Source of the DNA: Candidatus Dormiibacterota bacterium | Lineage (GTDB): Bacteria > Chloroflexota > Dormibacteria > Dormibacterales > Dormibacteraceae | Assembly: GCA_003139695.1 (NCBI GenBank) | Contig: PLJM01000012.1 | Coordinates: 207,285 to 271,284, forward strand | DNA length: 64,000 nt | Reading direction: 5' to 3' | Shown here: one piece after another, positions 1 to 9,628 of the stretch | How positions within the stretch are numbered: the stretch's first letter is position 1 | Layout: each line of letters begins with the position of its first letter | The notes under the pieces: model-generated | Database searches by the model: none | Told to the model about the DNA's origin: nothing | What the model saw: the letters and a program-made list of their open reading frames with translations, nothing else | Made by a program: the position numbers and the translations under genes

Positions 1-2
1 GC

Positions 3-1136
3 GAGCTCGGCAACGAAGCCGTGCTGCTCGGAATTCGCCGGCCCATGCTGGTCACCGATCCCGGCGTCAAGGCCGCCGGCCTCTTGGACACAGCGCTCGA
101 AGCCCTGCGCGGCTCCGACGTCGAGCCCGTGGTGTTCGACCGGGTAAAAGCGAACCCGGGCGTTGAGCTGGTCGACGCGGGCGCGGCCGAGTATCGGGCT
201 CAGGGCTGCGACGGCCTGGTCGCCATCGGCGGCGGAAGCTCGATCGACACCGCCAAGGGCATCGGCGTCGTCGCCGCCCACAGCGGCAGCATCCTCGACT
301 ACGAATGGGGGCACAGCCCGCTCACCTCGCGCATCCCGCCGATGATCGCCGTGCCGACCACTGCGGGCACCGGCAGCGAGGTGACGCTATGGGCGGTGAT
401 CACCGATCCCAAGCGAAAGATCAAGTTCAACGTCGGCGGCACCCCGAACATCGCCTCGTGGGTGGCTCTTATCGACCCCGAGCTGAGCGTGCGGCTCCCG
501 GCGCCGGTGACCGCGGGAACAGGGATGGACGCGCTCGCGCACGCGGTCGAGTGCTTCACGATGGTCTACTACCAGCCGTTCACAGACGCCGTCGCATTGA
601 TGGCGATGGAGTACGTCGCCCGCTACTTGAGGGTCGCCTTCTCGCAGGGCCAGAACCTGCAGGCGCGCTACTACATGAGCGCTGCGGCGATGCTCGGCGG
701 CCTTGCGTATGGCACCGACTCGGCGGGTGCCGCTCACGCGATGAGCCAGAGCGCCGGCGGCGTCCACGATGCGCCTCATGGCGCGCTCACCGCCCGCCTG
801 CTCGGCCCGGTCATGGAGTACAACCACGCTGGCGAACCGGTGCGATTCGCGCGGATGGCGGAGGCTTTCGGTCTCGACGTACGAGGAAAGCCGGTATGGC
901 GCGCCGCGGAGATGGCGGTCGAGTACGTGCACCAGCTGACAAAGGACGTCGAGATCCCCAGCCTGCAGGAGCTCGGCTTCGCCGAGGACGAGATTCCAAT
1001 GCTCGCGGACAAGGCTTTCGCAGATCCGCAGACGATCGGCAACCCGCGCGACGTCGATGCTGCCGCCTATCGCCGGATCTATGCCCAGGCATTCGAGCTT
1101 GGCCGCCATCGCGCCAACGCGAAGGTGTCGAAGTAA
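3..1136 (+). CDS. Iron-containing alcohol dehydrogenase (partial, 5' end off the window)
   Basis: The frame is open to the left edge and the first in-frame start (GTG at 21) leaves no room for the family's N-terminal strand, so the gene probably begins upstream. Counting from position 21, the NAD-binding 'GGGSSIDTAKG' is near residue 71, 'PTTAGTGSEVT' near 113, and the metal site is formed by Asp and His of 'GMDALAHAVEC' plus the two His in 'GVHDAPHG'. This is the group III Fe-ADH fold. An aldehyde dehydrogenase follows after 18 bp, the same pairing as Bacillus GbsB (choline dehydrogenase) and GbsA. With a dimethylglycine dehydrogenase-type gene downstream, choline oxidation is my preferred role. 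Substrate is inference; a generic alcohol dehydrogenase is the alternative. Confidence 0.88.
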   Translation, partial: ELGNEAVLLGIRRPMLVTDPGVKAAGLLDTALEALRGSDVEPVVFDRVKANPGVELVDAGAAEYRAQGCDGLVAIGGGSSIDTAKGIGVVAAHSGSILDYEWGHSPLTSRIPPMIAVPTTAGTGSEVTLWAVITDPKRKIKFNVGGTPNIASWVALIDPELSVRLPAPVTAGTGMDALAHAVECFTMVYYQPFTDAVALMAMEYVARYLRVAFSQGQNLQARYYMSAAAMLGGLAYGTDSAGAAHAMSQSAGGVHDAPHGALTARLLGPVMEYNHAGEPVRFARMAEAFGLDVRGKPVWRAAEMAVEYVHQLTKDVEIPSLQELGFAEDEIPMLADKAFADPQTIGNPRDVDAAAYRRIYAQAFELGRHRANAKVSK

Positions 1137-1154
1137 CCCCTTTGGAGAGGTGAC

Positions 1155-2621
1155 ATGACAGTCGACGTGGCCAGGTCGGTGCGGAAAATGTTCGTGGACG
1201 GCAAGTGGGTCGAGTCGGAGAGCGGGCAGACTTTCGACGCAGTCAGCCCCGCGACCGGCGAAACCATCGCATCGGTGCCGAAAGGCACGCGCGCCGATGC
1301 GAAGCGGGCGGTTGAGGCAGCGCACAAGGCGCGACGCGCGATGGCCGACCTGAAGGGGTTCGCGCGCTCCGCGCGGCTGCACCGGATTGCGGACTCGATC
1401 GAACAGCATCGTGAAGAGCTCGGACACCTACTGACGCTGGACCAGGGCAAGCCGATGCACGCCGAGGCTCTCGGGGAGGTCGACGAAGCCGCCGAGTACT
1501 TTCGCATTGCCGCCGAGGACCTGAAACGGCTCGAGGGCCGCGTTATCCCATCTGCGAGCCCAAGCAAGCTGGTCATGACCCGCCACTACCCGCGCGGCGT
1601 CTACGGGATCATCACCCCCTGGAACTGGCCGCTGACCATGGCGGCGGAGCTCATCGCGCCGGCGCTGGCTGCAGGCAACACCGTGGTCTGGACCCCGGCC
1701 TCGTCGACGAGCGTCATCTCGGTCGCGCTCATGGAGTGCATAGCGGAGGCCGACTTCCCGCCCGGGGCGGTGAACCTCGTGACCGGCCCGGGGGCCGAGG
1801 TCGGGGACGAGGTGGCCGGCCACCCGTTGGTCGACGGCGTCGGTTTTGTCGGTTCGACCGAGACCGGGGCCTCGGTGGCACGCCGAGCAGCCGGCAAGCA
1901 CGTGATGCTCGAGCTCGGCGGCAACGGCCCGATGGTGATCTTCGCCGACGCCAACATCACCCGTGCGGTCGAAGGCGCGATCGTCGGCTGCTACCTGTGC
2001 GCCGGCCAGAGCTGCACCGCGGGCGAGCGGATCCTGGTCGAGGAGCCGATCCACGACGAGTTCGTGGCTCGTCTCGAGGAAGCGACGCGCGCATTGCGCC
2101 TCGGCGACCCGTTCGCGGCCGAAACCACCTTGGGGCCCCTGAACAACGAAGGCGTGGCGACCAAGATGGACGACCACGTTGCAGACGCTCTGGAAGGCGG
2201 GGCGAAGCTGGTGCTCGGAGGCAAGCGCGCCGAGGGCTTTCCAACCCGGCTCTACTACCCCGCCACGATCCTCGACGGCGTCGTGCCGTCGATGCGAGTC
2301 AGCAAGGAAGAGACGTTCGGTCCAATCGCGCCGATCATCAAGTTCCACGACGAGAAGCAGGCGTTGGCGATTGCCAACGACTCTCCGTACGGGCTCCTGG
2401 GCGCGGTCTACACCCGCGACCTCTCCCGTGCCCTCCGCTTCGCCGACAACCTCGAGATGGGTTGGGTGAACGTCAACGAGTCCACCAACTACTGGGAGGC
2501 GCACCTGCCGTTTGGCGGCCGCGCCGGCAAGCACAGCGGTATTGGGCGGGTCGGCGGGCGTTTCGCCCTCGAGCAGATGACCGACCTCAAGACGATCGTG
2601 ATCGAGGTCGATGGCGGGTAG
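1155..2621 (+). CDS. NAD(P)-dependent aldehyde dehydrogenase
   Basis: A 488-residue protein, full length for the ALDH superfamily. The catalytic Cys is in 'GQSCTAGERI' near residue 287 and the general-base Glu in 'LELGGNGP' near 253; 'TPWNWP' and the C-terminal 'PFGGRAGKHSGIGR' are also family signatures. The ATG at 1155 follows a GGAGAGG ribosome site. It oxidises an aldehyde to an acid in the cytoplasm. Its position after the Fe-ADH and before the dimethylglycine dehydrogenase-like gene makes betaine aldehyde dehydrogenase the attractive guess, but substrate is not readable from these motifs and succinate-semialdehyde or lactaldehyde specificity cannot be excluded. Confidence 0.92.
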   Translation: MTVDVARSVRKMFVDGKWVESESGQTFDAVSPATGETIASVPKGTRADAKRAVEAAHKARRAMADLKGFARSARLHRIADSIEQHREELGHLLTLDQGKPMHAEALGEVDEAAEYFRIAAEDLKRLEGRVIPSASPSKLVMTRHYPRGVYGIITPWNWPLTMAAELIAPALAAGNTVVWTPASSTSVISVALMECIAEADFPPGAVNLVTGPGAEVGDEVAGHPLVDGVGFVGSTETGASVARRAAGKHVMLELGGNGPMVIFADANITRAVEGAIVGCYLCAGQSCTAGERILVEEPIHDEFVARLEEATRALRLGDPFAAETTLGPLNNEGVATKMDDHVADALEGGAKLVLGGKRAEGFPTRLYYPATILDGVVPSMRVSKEETFGPIAPIIKFHDEKQALAIANDSPYGLLGAVYTRDLSRALRFADNLEMGWVNVNESTNYWEAHLPFGGRAGKHSGIGRVGGRFALEQMTDLKTIVIEVDGG

Positions 2622-3375
2622 CGGCCCGCTCGAGGATCCGATAGCGGAGGCCGAACGGATCGCATCGGCTGCCGCGGCCGCACGGGTGGGCGTGAAGCTG
2701 ATGGGCGGAGCCGGCATCCATCTTCACTCGCCCAGCGCACACCGGCCGCCGCTGCGGCGAAAGTACGGCGACCTCGACTACGCCATGCCCAAGCGAGACA
2801 GGAAGGCTGCGCTCGCATTCTTTCCTTCGCTCGGCTACGAAGCGAACGAGCGGTTCAATCTGATGCAGGGAGACCACCGGCTCTATTTCTTCGACAACCT
2901 GCACAGTCGCCAGGTCGACGTGTTCATCGACTCGATCAGGATGTCGCACGTCATCGACCTGCGCGACAGGCTGGACCACGACGGCCCGTGCGCGACCCCC
3001 TCCGACCTGCTGCTGAGCAAGCTGCAGATCTACGAGATGAACCGCAAGGATCTGGTCGACCTCACCGCGCTGCTCCTCGACCACCCTGTCGCAAGCAACG
3101 ATGTTGAGGCTATCGACGCCGCCTACATCGCCGGCCTGACCGCCGACGACTGGCGCCTGTATCACGCGCTCGAGGTCAACATCGTGAAGCTCCTCGCCAC
3201 GCTGGACGAGCTGGATGTCGATCGCGACCTGGTCAGGTCACGGGTGGACGAGATATGGAAGGCGGTCGAGGCCCAATCGAAACCGCTGAAGTGGAAGCTT
3301 CGCGCCCAGGTTGGCGAACGCGTCAGTTGGTACGAGCTGCCGGAAGAGGTCCGTTCGCCTTACCAGCCCGAGTGA
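2611..3375 (+). CDS. Nucleotidyltransferase-fold protein of unknown role
   Basis: A 254-residue protein whose ATG lies inside the last codons of the aldehyde dehydrogenase (11-bp overlap), so the two are probably translationally coupled. Residues 27-55 contain 'LMGGAGIHLHS' and 'KYGDLDYAM', resembling the glycine-rich and D-x-D elements of MNT/AbiEii-type nucleotidyltransferases, and 'RQVDVFIDSI' further on could supply the third acidic strand. 'SDLLLSKLQIYEMNRKDLVD' matches the helix that follows in AbiEii-like proteins. There is no toxin or antitoxin partner here. Why a nucleotidyltransferase fold lies inside a catabolic operon is unknown. Function is not assigned. Confidence 0.6.
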   Translation: MAGSGPLEDPIAEAERIASAAAAARVGVKLMGGAGIHLHSPSAHRPPLRRKYGDLDYAMPKRDRKAALAFFPSLGYEANERFNLMQGDHRLYFFDNLHSRQVDVFIDSIRMSHVIDLRDRLDHDGPCATPSDLLLSKLQIYEMNRKDLVDLTALLLDHPVASNDVEAIDAAYIAGLTADDWRLYHALEVNIVKLLATLDELDVDRDLVRSRVDEIWKAVEAQSKPLKWKLRAQVGERVSWYELPEEVRSPYQPE

Positions 3376-5891
3376 GCAATCTCCCAAGCCACGTACGCGT
3401 GGTCGTCATCGGGTGCGGGATCGTCGGCAACAGCGTCGCGTACCACCTCGGCCGGCTCGGCTGGCGCGACATCCTCCTGCTGGACAAGGGCCCGCTGCCC
3501 AACCCTGGGGGATCGACGGGCCACGCTTCCAATTTCATCTATCTGGTCGATCACTCCAAGGAGATGACCGCGCTGACCATCGACAGCGTCAACCAGTACA
3601 GGGACCTGGGCGTCTTCACCGAGTCGGGCGGCATCGAGGTCGCGCGCACCAAGGAACGCATGCAGGAGCTCACCCGGCGCATGGCGTCGGCCAGGTCATG
3701 GGGTATCGAGCCCGTCTCGCTGGTCTCGCCCGCGGAGGTCAAGCGCCTCGTCCCATACATCGACGAGTCGATCATCCTCGGCGGCTTCTACACGCCTGGC
3801 GTAGGCGTGGTCGACTCGTTGCGCGCGGGAACGATGATGCGAGAGCGCGGCCAGGCTGCGGGCGCCCTCACGGTCTCCGCCAAAACCGACGTTCTGGGCA
3901 TCGACGTCGAGCATGGGCGCGTCCGGCGTGTGCGCACGACGAATGGGGACGTTGAGGCTGAGATGGTCGTCATCACATGCGGCGTCTGGAGCCCGCGCGT
4001 TGCACGCATGGCCGGGGCGCACATTCCGCTTACGCCCGCGGTACACCAGATGATCGACGTGGGTCCGGTGCCGCGGTTCGCCGGAGCAAAGAGCGACATC
4101 GAGTTTCCGATCGTGAGGGACATGGATACCAACATGTACGAGCGCCAGGCGGGCGGCGACCTCGAGATCGGCTCGTACGCACACCGGCCGATCCTTTACG
4201 ACCCCGAGGACATCCCGCCGATCGAGAAAGCCGCGCTCTCGCCGACCGAGTTCCCGTTCACCCAGGCCGACTTCGAGGTCCAGATGCAGCACGCCCTCGA
4301 GCTGATGCCGGAGATCGTCGGCGACGAGAAGGTTGGTGTGAAATACGCCATCAACGGCATCCTCTCGCTGACACCGGATGGCATGCCGGTCCTGGGTGAG
4401 TCCCCCGACGTGAAGGGTTTGTGGGCGGCCGCGGCGGTCTGGGTCAAGGAGGGGCCGGGAACCGGCAAGGCAATCGCCGAGTGGATGGCTCACGGCGAGT
4501 CGGAGATCGACCTGCACTCATCAGACATCGCCCGTTTTCACGAACATCAAAAGACCCGCGCGCACGTTCGCGCGCGCGCGGCGGAGGGATTCAACAAGAC
4601 CTACGGCATCGTCCACCCGAGCGAGCAGTGGGCTTCGAACCGCAACGTGCGCCTGTCACCGTTCAACGTTCGCGAGCGTGAGCTGGGCGCGACCTTCTTC
4701 GAAGCTGCGGGCTGGGAACGGCCCCAGTGGTATGACTCCAATGCGCCACTGCTGGAAGAGTTCGGCGACAGGGTCACCCGGCGCTCGGCGGAGTGGGAGA
4801 GCCGCTGGTGGTCGCCGATCATCAACGCGGAGCACCTGGCGATGCGCGAGCGGGCCGGGATTTTCGATCTCTCCGCTTTCACGATCTTCGACATCGTCGG
4901 TCCCGGCGCGCTGGAGTCGGTGCAGAGTGTCGCGCTGCGGCAGATGGACGTCCCGGTGGGACGCGTGGCCTACACGCCTGTGCTCAGCCTCAACGGCGGC
5001 TTCAAATCGGACCTCACGATAATGCGGCTGGGTGAGGAGCGCTTCAGAGTGGTGACCGGCGGCGCTTCCGGCATGTCAGATCGCAAATGGTTCGCCGATC
5101 ATCTTGCTTTGGACGGCGCAGCGCACCTGGCGGACCTGACCTCGTCGCTGACCACAATCGGCCTCTGGGGCCCACGGGCGCGGGCCATCGTCGCGAGCGT
5201 GACCTCCGACGACGTCTCCAACGAAGGTTTCAAGTTCGGTACCTGCCGCACGATAGAGGTGGACACGCTTCGCGTGCTCGCCTCTCGCATCTCATACGTC
5301 GGCGACCTTGGCTGGGAGCTGTACATCCCGATGGACCAGGGGCTGAAGCTCTGGGACATCCTCTGGGAGGCCGGCAAACCCCATGGCCTGGCGCCCTGCG
5401 GCATCGGCGTGTACGGCACCACGGGACGACTGGAGAAGTGCTACCGGGCGCATGGCAACGAGCTGGAGACCGAATACAACGTGATGGAGGCAGGCATGGC
5501 TGCGCCCCGCGTCAAGGAGGACGACTTCGTCGGCAAGGAGGCTCACCTCCGCCACCGCGAAGAAGAGCCCGCGGCGATCATGTGCACGCTCACCGTCGAT
5601 GACCACACCTCCAAGAGCGGCGAGAAGCGCTACATGCTTGGCCGCGAGCCAATCCTCACGCGCGACGGCAAGCGAATCGTCGATCGTAAGGGCCGCGGCT
5701 CCTACGTGACGAGCGCCGGCGCCGGCCCGTCGATCGGCAAGCACATCCTCATGACGTACCTGCCTCCGGAGCACGCGGTCGCCGGCACCCCTTTGGCCGT
5801 CGAGTACATGGGCGAGCGCTACCCGGTGACAGTGGCAGTCGCAGGCGCGACGCCGGTCTTCGACCCAGAGAACCTTCGTCTCCGCTCATGA
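3372..5891 (+). CDS. Dimethylglycine/sarcosine dehydrogenase-type FAD oxidoreductase with C-terminal GcvT domain
   Basis: From the GTG at 3372, which overlaps the upstream stop as GTGA, the protein has 839 residues, the usual size of DMGDH/SARDH enzymes; the longer frame from 3255 would overlap the previous gene by 121 bp. The N-terminal DAO domain starts with the dinucleotide motif 'VVIGCGIVGNSVAYHL'. 'GSTGHASNF' carries His near residue 51, at the place where rat dimethylglycine dehydrogenase binds FAD covalently. The second half is a GcvT/aminomethyltransferase-like folate domain ('SYVGDLGWELYIP'), which in the family captures the released one-carbon unit as methylene-THF. ETF and an Fe-S quinone reductase-like gene follow. 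Exact substrate (dimethylglycine, sarcosine or a related N-methyl amino acid) is inferred. Confidence 0.85.
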   Translation: MSNLPSHVRVVVIGCGIVGNSVAYHLGRLGWRDILLLDKGPLPNPGGSTGHASNFIYLVDHSKEMTALTIDSVNQYRDLGVFTESGGIEVARTKERMQELTRRMASARSWGIEPVSLVSPAEVKRLVPYIDESIILGGFYTPGVGVVDSLRAGTMMRERGQAAGALTVSAKTDVLGIDVEHGRVRRVRTTNGDVEAEMVVITCGVWSPRVARMAGAHIPLTPAVHQMIDVGPVPRFAGAKSDIEFPIVRDMDTNMYERQAGGDLEIGSYAHRPILYDPEDIPPIEKAALSPTEFPFTQADFEVQMQHALELMPEIVGDEKVGVKYAINGILSLTPDGMPVLGESPDVKGLWAAAAVWVKEGPGTGKAIAEWMAHGESEIDLHSSDIARFHEHQKTRAHVRARAAEGFNKTYGIVHPSEQWASNRNVRLSPFNVRERELGATFFEAAGWERPQWYDSNAPLLEEFGDRVTRRSAEWESRWWSPIINAEHLAMRERAGIFDLSAFTIFDIVGPGALESVQSVALRQMDVPVGRVAYTPVLSLNGGFKSDLTIMRLGEERFRVVTGGASGMSDRKWFADHLALDGAAHLADLTSSLTTIGLWGPRARAIVASVTSDDVSNEGFKFGTCRTIEVDTLRVLASRISYVGDLGWELYIPMDQGLKLWDILWEAGKPHGLAPCGIGVYGTTGRLEKCYRAHGNELETEYNVMEAGMAAPRVKEDDFVGKEAHLRHREEEPAAIMCTLTVDDHTSKSGEKRYMLGREPILTRDGKRIVDRKGRGSYVTSAGAGPSIGKHILMTYLPPEHAVAGTPLAVEYMGERYPVTVAVAGATPVFDPENLRLRS

Positions 5892-5910
5892 AGACGCTGC
5901 GATCGCGGAC

Positions 5911-6675
5911 GTGAGAGTCCTGGTCGCCGTGAAACGAGTGCCGTTCACCGGCGGCAAGATGGTCCTGGCACCTGATGCGATGTCGCTCGAGACCAAGCAT
6001 CTCGGCTTCACCATCAGCCCGCACGAGGAGTGCGGCGTCGAAGAGGCGGTCCGGATCATCGAGGCTCACGGCGGCGAATCGGTCGTGCTCACGCTCGGAC
6101 CACCCGAGGCGGTCGAGCAGCTCCGAGACGCGATGGCGCTGGGAATCGACCGCGCCATCCACCTCCAGACCGATGGCGGTGAGTGGGATGCCGAAGGGAC
6201 GGCAGGGGCGATTGTCGAGGCGATCCAGGCGGACGAGGCGGCCTCTGGGCCCTTCGACCTCATCCTCTTCGGCAACGAGTCCGCTGACTCGGGTGGCTTC
6301 CAGGTCGGTCTGCGAGTGGCGCACGCGCTTGGTCGCCCGGTGGTTACGGGCCTGAAGGGGGTGAAGGTCGAGTCCGCTTCCGTCCGCTGCGAGCAGGAGA
6401 CCAGTGACGGCCGGGACGTGTACGTCCTGCCACTGCCTGCTGTGCTCACAGTCAAGGAAGGCCTGAACCTGCCTCGCTATCCCTCCGTCCCAGGACGCTT
6501 GCGCGCCGGTCGCAAGCCGGTCGCGACATCGACTCCGGCCAGGCCGAAGGTCCGCCTGGAGACGACCCGCCTCGTGGTGCCCGCCGGCCGAGGACGCCGC
6601 GCCGAGCTGCTTGGGTCTGGACCCTCCGCCGCCCCGGCTGTCGTCGAGATGTTGCGCAGCATCGGGGTGGTCTAG
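5911..6675 (+). CDS. etfB: Electron transfer flavoprotein, beta subunit
   Basis: A 254-residue ETF beta/FixA-family protein opening with 'VLVAVKRVP' and containing the AMP/nucleotide-binding region with 'LILFGNESADSGGFQVG' and the C-terminal 'KEGLNLPRYPS' typical of the family. The GTG start is 19 bp after the dehydrogenase. Its stop overlaps the start of the alpha subunit by one base. With EtfA it would take electrons from the DMGDH-type flavoprotein and pass them to the membrane Fe-S protein encoded two genes downstream. The last 60 residues are Pro/Arg rich and less conserved. Confidence 0.93.
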   Translation: MRVLVAVKRVPFTGGKMVLAPDAMSLETKHLGFTISPHEECGVEEAVRIIEAHGGESVVLTLGPPEAVEQLRDAMALGIDRAIHLQTDGGEWDAEGTAGAIVEAIQADEAASGPFDLILFGNESADSGGFQVGLRVAHALGRPVVTGLKGVKVESASVRCEQETSDGRDVYVLPLPAVLTVKEGLNLPRYPSVPGRLRAGRKPVATSTPARPKVRLETTRLVVPAGRGRRAELLGSGPSAAPAVVEMLRSIGVV

Positions 6676-7640
6676 TGGCTCCGGTCCTGGTGCTCGTCGA
6701 GAGCGCGGAAGGCAGCCCTGCCGACGTCTCGCTTCAAGCACTCACCCTGGCTCGATCGTTCGCCGGCGGTGAGCCGCTCGAGGTCCTGCAGATCGACCCC
6801 GACCCGGGGGCGGCCGAGAATCTCGGCGACTACGGGGTCGTTTCCGCGCACATCGCTGACCACGAGGGAATCGGATCATTTGGACCGGACGCCTGGGCGG
6901 CCACAGTAATCCAGCTCGCAGACGGCATCTCCGCCGGAGCGGTCTTTGCGGCGGCGACGGATCGCGGCAACGACATCATGGCGCGAGTCGGCGCGCGCCT
7001 CGGCCTGCCCGTGGCCGTCAACTGCATCGCGATATCTGCAGGCTCCCCAATCACCCTGACCCGCCAGCGCTGGGGCGGCAGCCTGCTCGAGGAAGCGCTG
7101 CTGCACAGTCCGAGACCGCTTGTCACGGTGGCCCTGCACACGGTGGTCATCGAGAGGGTCGCCGGTTCGAAACAAGTCGAGGTCCTACACAGCCGGGCTG
7201 ACGTCAACGAACGCGATCTCCGGGTGCGGCCCGCCGAACACGTCGCGGCCCCCAGCGGCGGCGTGTCGCTGGCCGAGGCCAAGGTCGTCGTCAGCGGCGG
7301 GCGCGGCGTCGGTTCGAAAGAAGGCTTCGCCATCATCGAGGAGCTGGCCGGCCTGCTCGGCGCGGCGGTTGGCTGCTCTCGTGTCGTCACCAGCGCGGGC
7401 TGGCGACCGCACACCGACCAGGTCGGACAGACGGGAACCAAGATCGCGCCTGACCTTTACATCGCATGTGGCATCTCGGGCGCGACCCAGCACATGGCCG
7501 GGTGCAAGGGCGCCAAGCGCATCCTGGCCATCAACTCGGATGCCGAGGCGCCGATCATGCTCAACGCCGACTACGCGGTGGTCGGCGACCTCAAGGAGAT
7601 ATTGCCCGCCATCTCGGCCGAAATCCGCAAGGCAAGATGA
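6675..7640 (+). CDS. etfA: Electron transfer flavoprotein, alpha subunit
   Basis: A 321-residue protein with the ETF-alpha FAD-binding C-terminal domain: 'VVSGGRGVGSKEGF', 'SAGWRPHTDQVGQTG', 'IACGISGATQHMAG' and 'INSDAEAPIM' are all present in order from residue 209 to 295. The GTG start overlaps the etfB stop and its own stop overlaps the next start (ATGA at 7637), so etfBA and the Fe-S gene form one translationally linked run. In the cytoplasm it holds the FAD that shuttles electrons from the amine dehydrogenase to the membrane. Confidence 0.95.
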   Translation: MAPVLVLVESAEGSPADVSLQALTLARSFAGGEPLEVLQIDPDPGAAENLGDYGVVSAHIADHEGIGSFGPDAWAATVIQLADGISAGAVFAAATDRGNDIMARVGARLGLPVAVNCIAISAGSPITLTRQRWGGSLLEEALLHSPRPLVTVALHTVVIERVAGSKQVEVLHSRADVNERDLRVRPAEHVAAPSGGVSLAEAKVVVSGGRGVGSKEGFAIIEELAGLLGAAVGCSRVVTSAGWRPHTDQVGQTGTKIAPDLYIACGISGATQHMAGCKGAKRILAINSDAEAPIMLNADYAVVGDLKEILPAISAEIRKAR

Positions 7641-9628
7641 ACCCAGTCTCAGCGGTCGCTCTCGCGCTCTGCCTGATGGTTGCGATCGTGCTGTTTTCGC
7701 GCCGCGCCATCCTGCTTTACCGGCTCATCCGGATGGGCAAGCCCGCCAAGCGCTTTGACGATCTGCCGGGGCGCGTGCGCGCTGAAGCTGTCGTCGTGAT
7801 CGGCCAGAGCAAGCTCTTGCAGCGCCTGCTGCCGGGGCTCATGCACGCGGCAATCTTCTGGGGCTTCTTGGTCCTGCTGCCGACGATTCTTGCCGCGATG
7901 ATCGGGATCGTCGACGAGCATGCCACCCTGCCCTGGCTCGGCGAGCAGGGCTGGTATGCGCTGATGGTCGACGTCTTTGCGTTCCTCGTCCTGGTCGGTG
8001 TGATCACCGGTTTTGTCATCCGCAAGGTCCAACGACCGGCGCGCTTTGTCGGCAGCCACCTTGGCGAAGCGGACGCGATCCTGTTGTGGATCGTGGGCAT
8101 CGTGGTCACGCTCTTCTTCTGGCACGCAAGCCGCATCGCGCTTGGTCTCAATGAATACCCCGCCGCCTGGGCGCCGATCTCGAGCGGGCTCGCGCATTCG
8201 CTGGACGGCGCGTTGAGCCCAACCGTCGAGCGAGCAGCCGTGTGGGCACACGTCCTGCTGATCCTCAGCTTCCTCGTCTACCTGCCTTACTCCAAGCACC
8301 TCCACATTTTTCTGGCCGCCGTCAACGTGTTCTTCGGTCGGACGAAATCTCGAGGCCGCCTGGAGCCTGTCGATTTCGAGGCACCCGCGGAGGAGGTGCG
8401 TTTCGGAGCGGCAACGGTGACCGATTTGAGCTGGAAGCAGATGGTCGACACGCTGTCCTGCACGGAATGCGGCCGCTGTCAGGATGTCTGCCCGGCATAC
8501 AACACTGGAAAGGAGCTCTCGCCCAAGCTCCTGATCATGGCCTTGCGGGACCAGCTTCTTGCCGACGGCCCGAAGGCGCTGGCTGCGCCCGGCGCCAAGC
8601 TTCAGCCGCTCGTGCCGAACGCGGTCACCGACAACGTCGTCTGGGACTGCGTGACCTGCGGCGCTTGCGTTCGAGAGTGCCCCGTCGGCATCGAGCACAT
8701 CGACCACATAGTGGATCTGCGACGCAACCTGGTCATGGTCGAGTCGCGCTTTCCGGAAGAGGCCGGGTCGATGCTGCGCGACATCGACCGTGCGTCAAAT
8801 CCGTGGGGTCGGTCCCAAGGTGACCGTGCGCAATGGGCTCAAGGGCTCGACGTTCGGGTGCTACAGCCCGGCGAGGCGCCGCCTGACGTCCTCTTTTGGG
8901 TAGGCTGCGCTCCCTCGTTCGACGAACGCGCGAAGAAGTCCGCGATCTCCACGGCCAAGCTGCTCAAGGAGGCAGGGGTCGATTTCGCCATCCTTGGGCC
9001 TCGCGAGGCCTGCACCGGCGACCCCGCCCGGCGAATGGGCGATGAGTACACGTTCCAAAAGCAGGCCCAGCAGAACGTCGCCACGTTGAACGAGGCGAAG
9101 GTCACCAAGATCATCACCACGTGCCCGCATTGCTTCAACACGATCGGCAGCGAGTACGCGGACTTCGGGGGCCGCTACGAGGTGATCCATCACACCAAGT
9201 TCCTCGCTGGCCTTGTTCGCGAGGGCAAGCTCAAGACGCTCGCCGGCGACAGGAAGATCACGTACCACGACTCTTGCTATCTCGCGCGCCACAACGACGT
9301 GATCGACGAGCCACGCGAGCTCGTGGCTGCATCAGGACAGGCCGTTGAGATGCCCCGCAACCGGGAGCGGACCTTCTGCTGTGGCGCCGGCGGAGCACGC
9401 ATGTTCATGGAGGAAAAGCGCGGCCGGCCGATCAATGAGGAACGCGTGCGTGAGGCCGCCGGTACAGGCGCCGACACCCTTGCGGTGGGGTGTCCGTTCT
9501 GCACTGTGATGCTCGACGACGGGGTGCGGGAGACGGGCGCCAAGCTGCAGGTCATCGACCTCGCAACCCTTCTGTCGGAAGCTGTGGAACGTCGCCGGCA
9601 GTCGGATCAGGATTCCGTCAGAAGCTGA
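7637..9628 (+). CDS. Membrane Fe-S oxidoreductase, DgcB/HdrD-like (ETF:quinone oxidoreductase type)
   Basis: From ATG 7637 the protein is 663 residues. The first 230 residues hold about five membrane helices resembling a nitrate-reductase gamma-type cytochrome b module. Two ferredoxin-type clusters follow: '[12 protein letters not shown]' near residue 275 and '[12 protein letters not shown]' near 338. Two CCG domains complete it ('CPHCFNT' near 496 and '[10 protein letters not shown]' near 582), as in heterodisulfide reductase subunit D. Proteins of this layout sit beside etfBA and pass electrons from ETF to quinone; Pseudomonas DgcB, needed for dimethylglycine catabolism, is a relative in the same kind of context. 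Here it ends the rightward amine-oxidation operon. Confidence 0.88.
   Translation: MNPVSAVALALCLMVAIVLFSRRAILLYRLIRMGKPAKRFDDLPGRVRAEAVVVIGQSKLLQRLLPGLMHAAIFWGFLVLLPTILAAMIGIVDEHATLPWLGEQGWYALMVDVFAFLVLVGVITGFVIRKVQRPARFVGSHLGEADAILLWIVGIVVTLFFWHASRIALGLNEYPAAWAPISSGLAHSLDGALSPTVERAAVWAHVLLILSFLVYLPYSKHLHIFLAAVNVFFGRTKSRGRLEPVDFEAPAEEVRFGAATVTDLSWKQMVDTLSCTECGRCQDVCPAYNTGKELSPKLLIMALRDQLLADGPKALAAPGAKLQPLVPNAVTDNVVWDCVTCGACVRECPVGIEHIDHIVDLRRNLVMVESRFPEEAGSMLRDIDRASNPWGRSQGDRAQWAQGLDVRVLQPGEAPPDVLFWVGCAPSFDERAKKSAISTAKLLKEAGVDFAILGPREACTGDPARRMGDEYTFQKQAQQNVATLNEAKVTKIITTCPHCFNTIGSEYADFGGRYEVIHHTKFLAGLVREGKLKTLAGDRKITYHDSCYLARHNDVIDEPRELVAASGQAVEMPRNRERTFCCGAGGARMFMEEKRGRPINEERVREAAGTGADTLAVGCPFCTVMLDDGVRETGAKLQVIDLATLLSEAVERRRQSDQDSVRS

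Noticed and set aside
305..1153. Long plus-strand frame (282 residues) inside the alcohol dehydrogenase gene
   Set aside because: Arg/Gly/Ala-rich translation without motifs; it is a frame shadow of the Fe-ADH, whose metal-site motifs are intact.
1428..2717. 429-residue minus-strand frame opposite the aldehyde dehydrogenase
   Set aside because: High-GC antisense shadow; no recognisable domain, and the forward gene has all catalytic motifs.
2611..3375. AbiEii-type toxin of an abortive infection system
   Set aside because: No AbiEi-like antitoxin is adjacent, and the gene overlaps catabolic genes on both sides.
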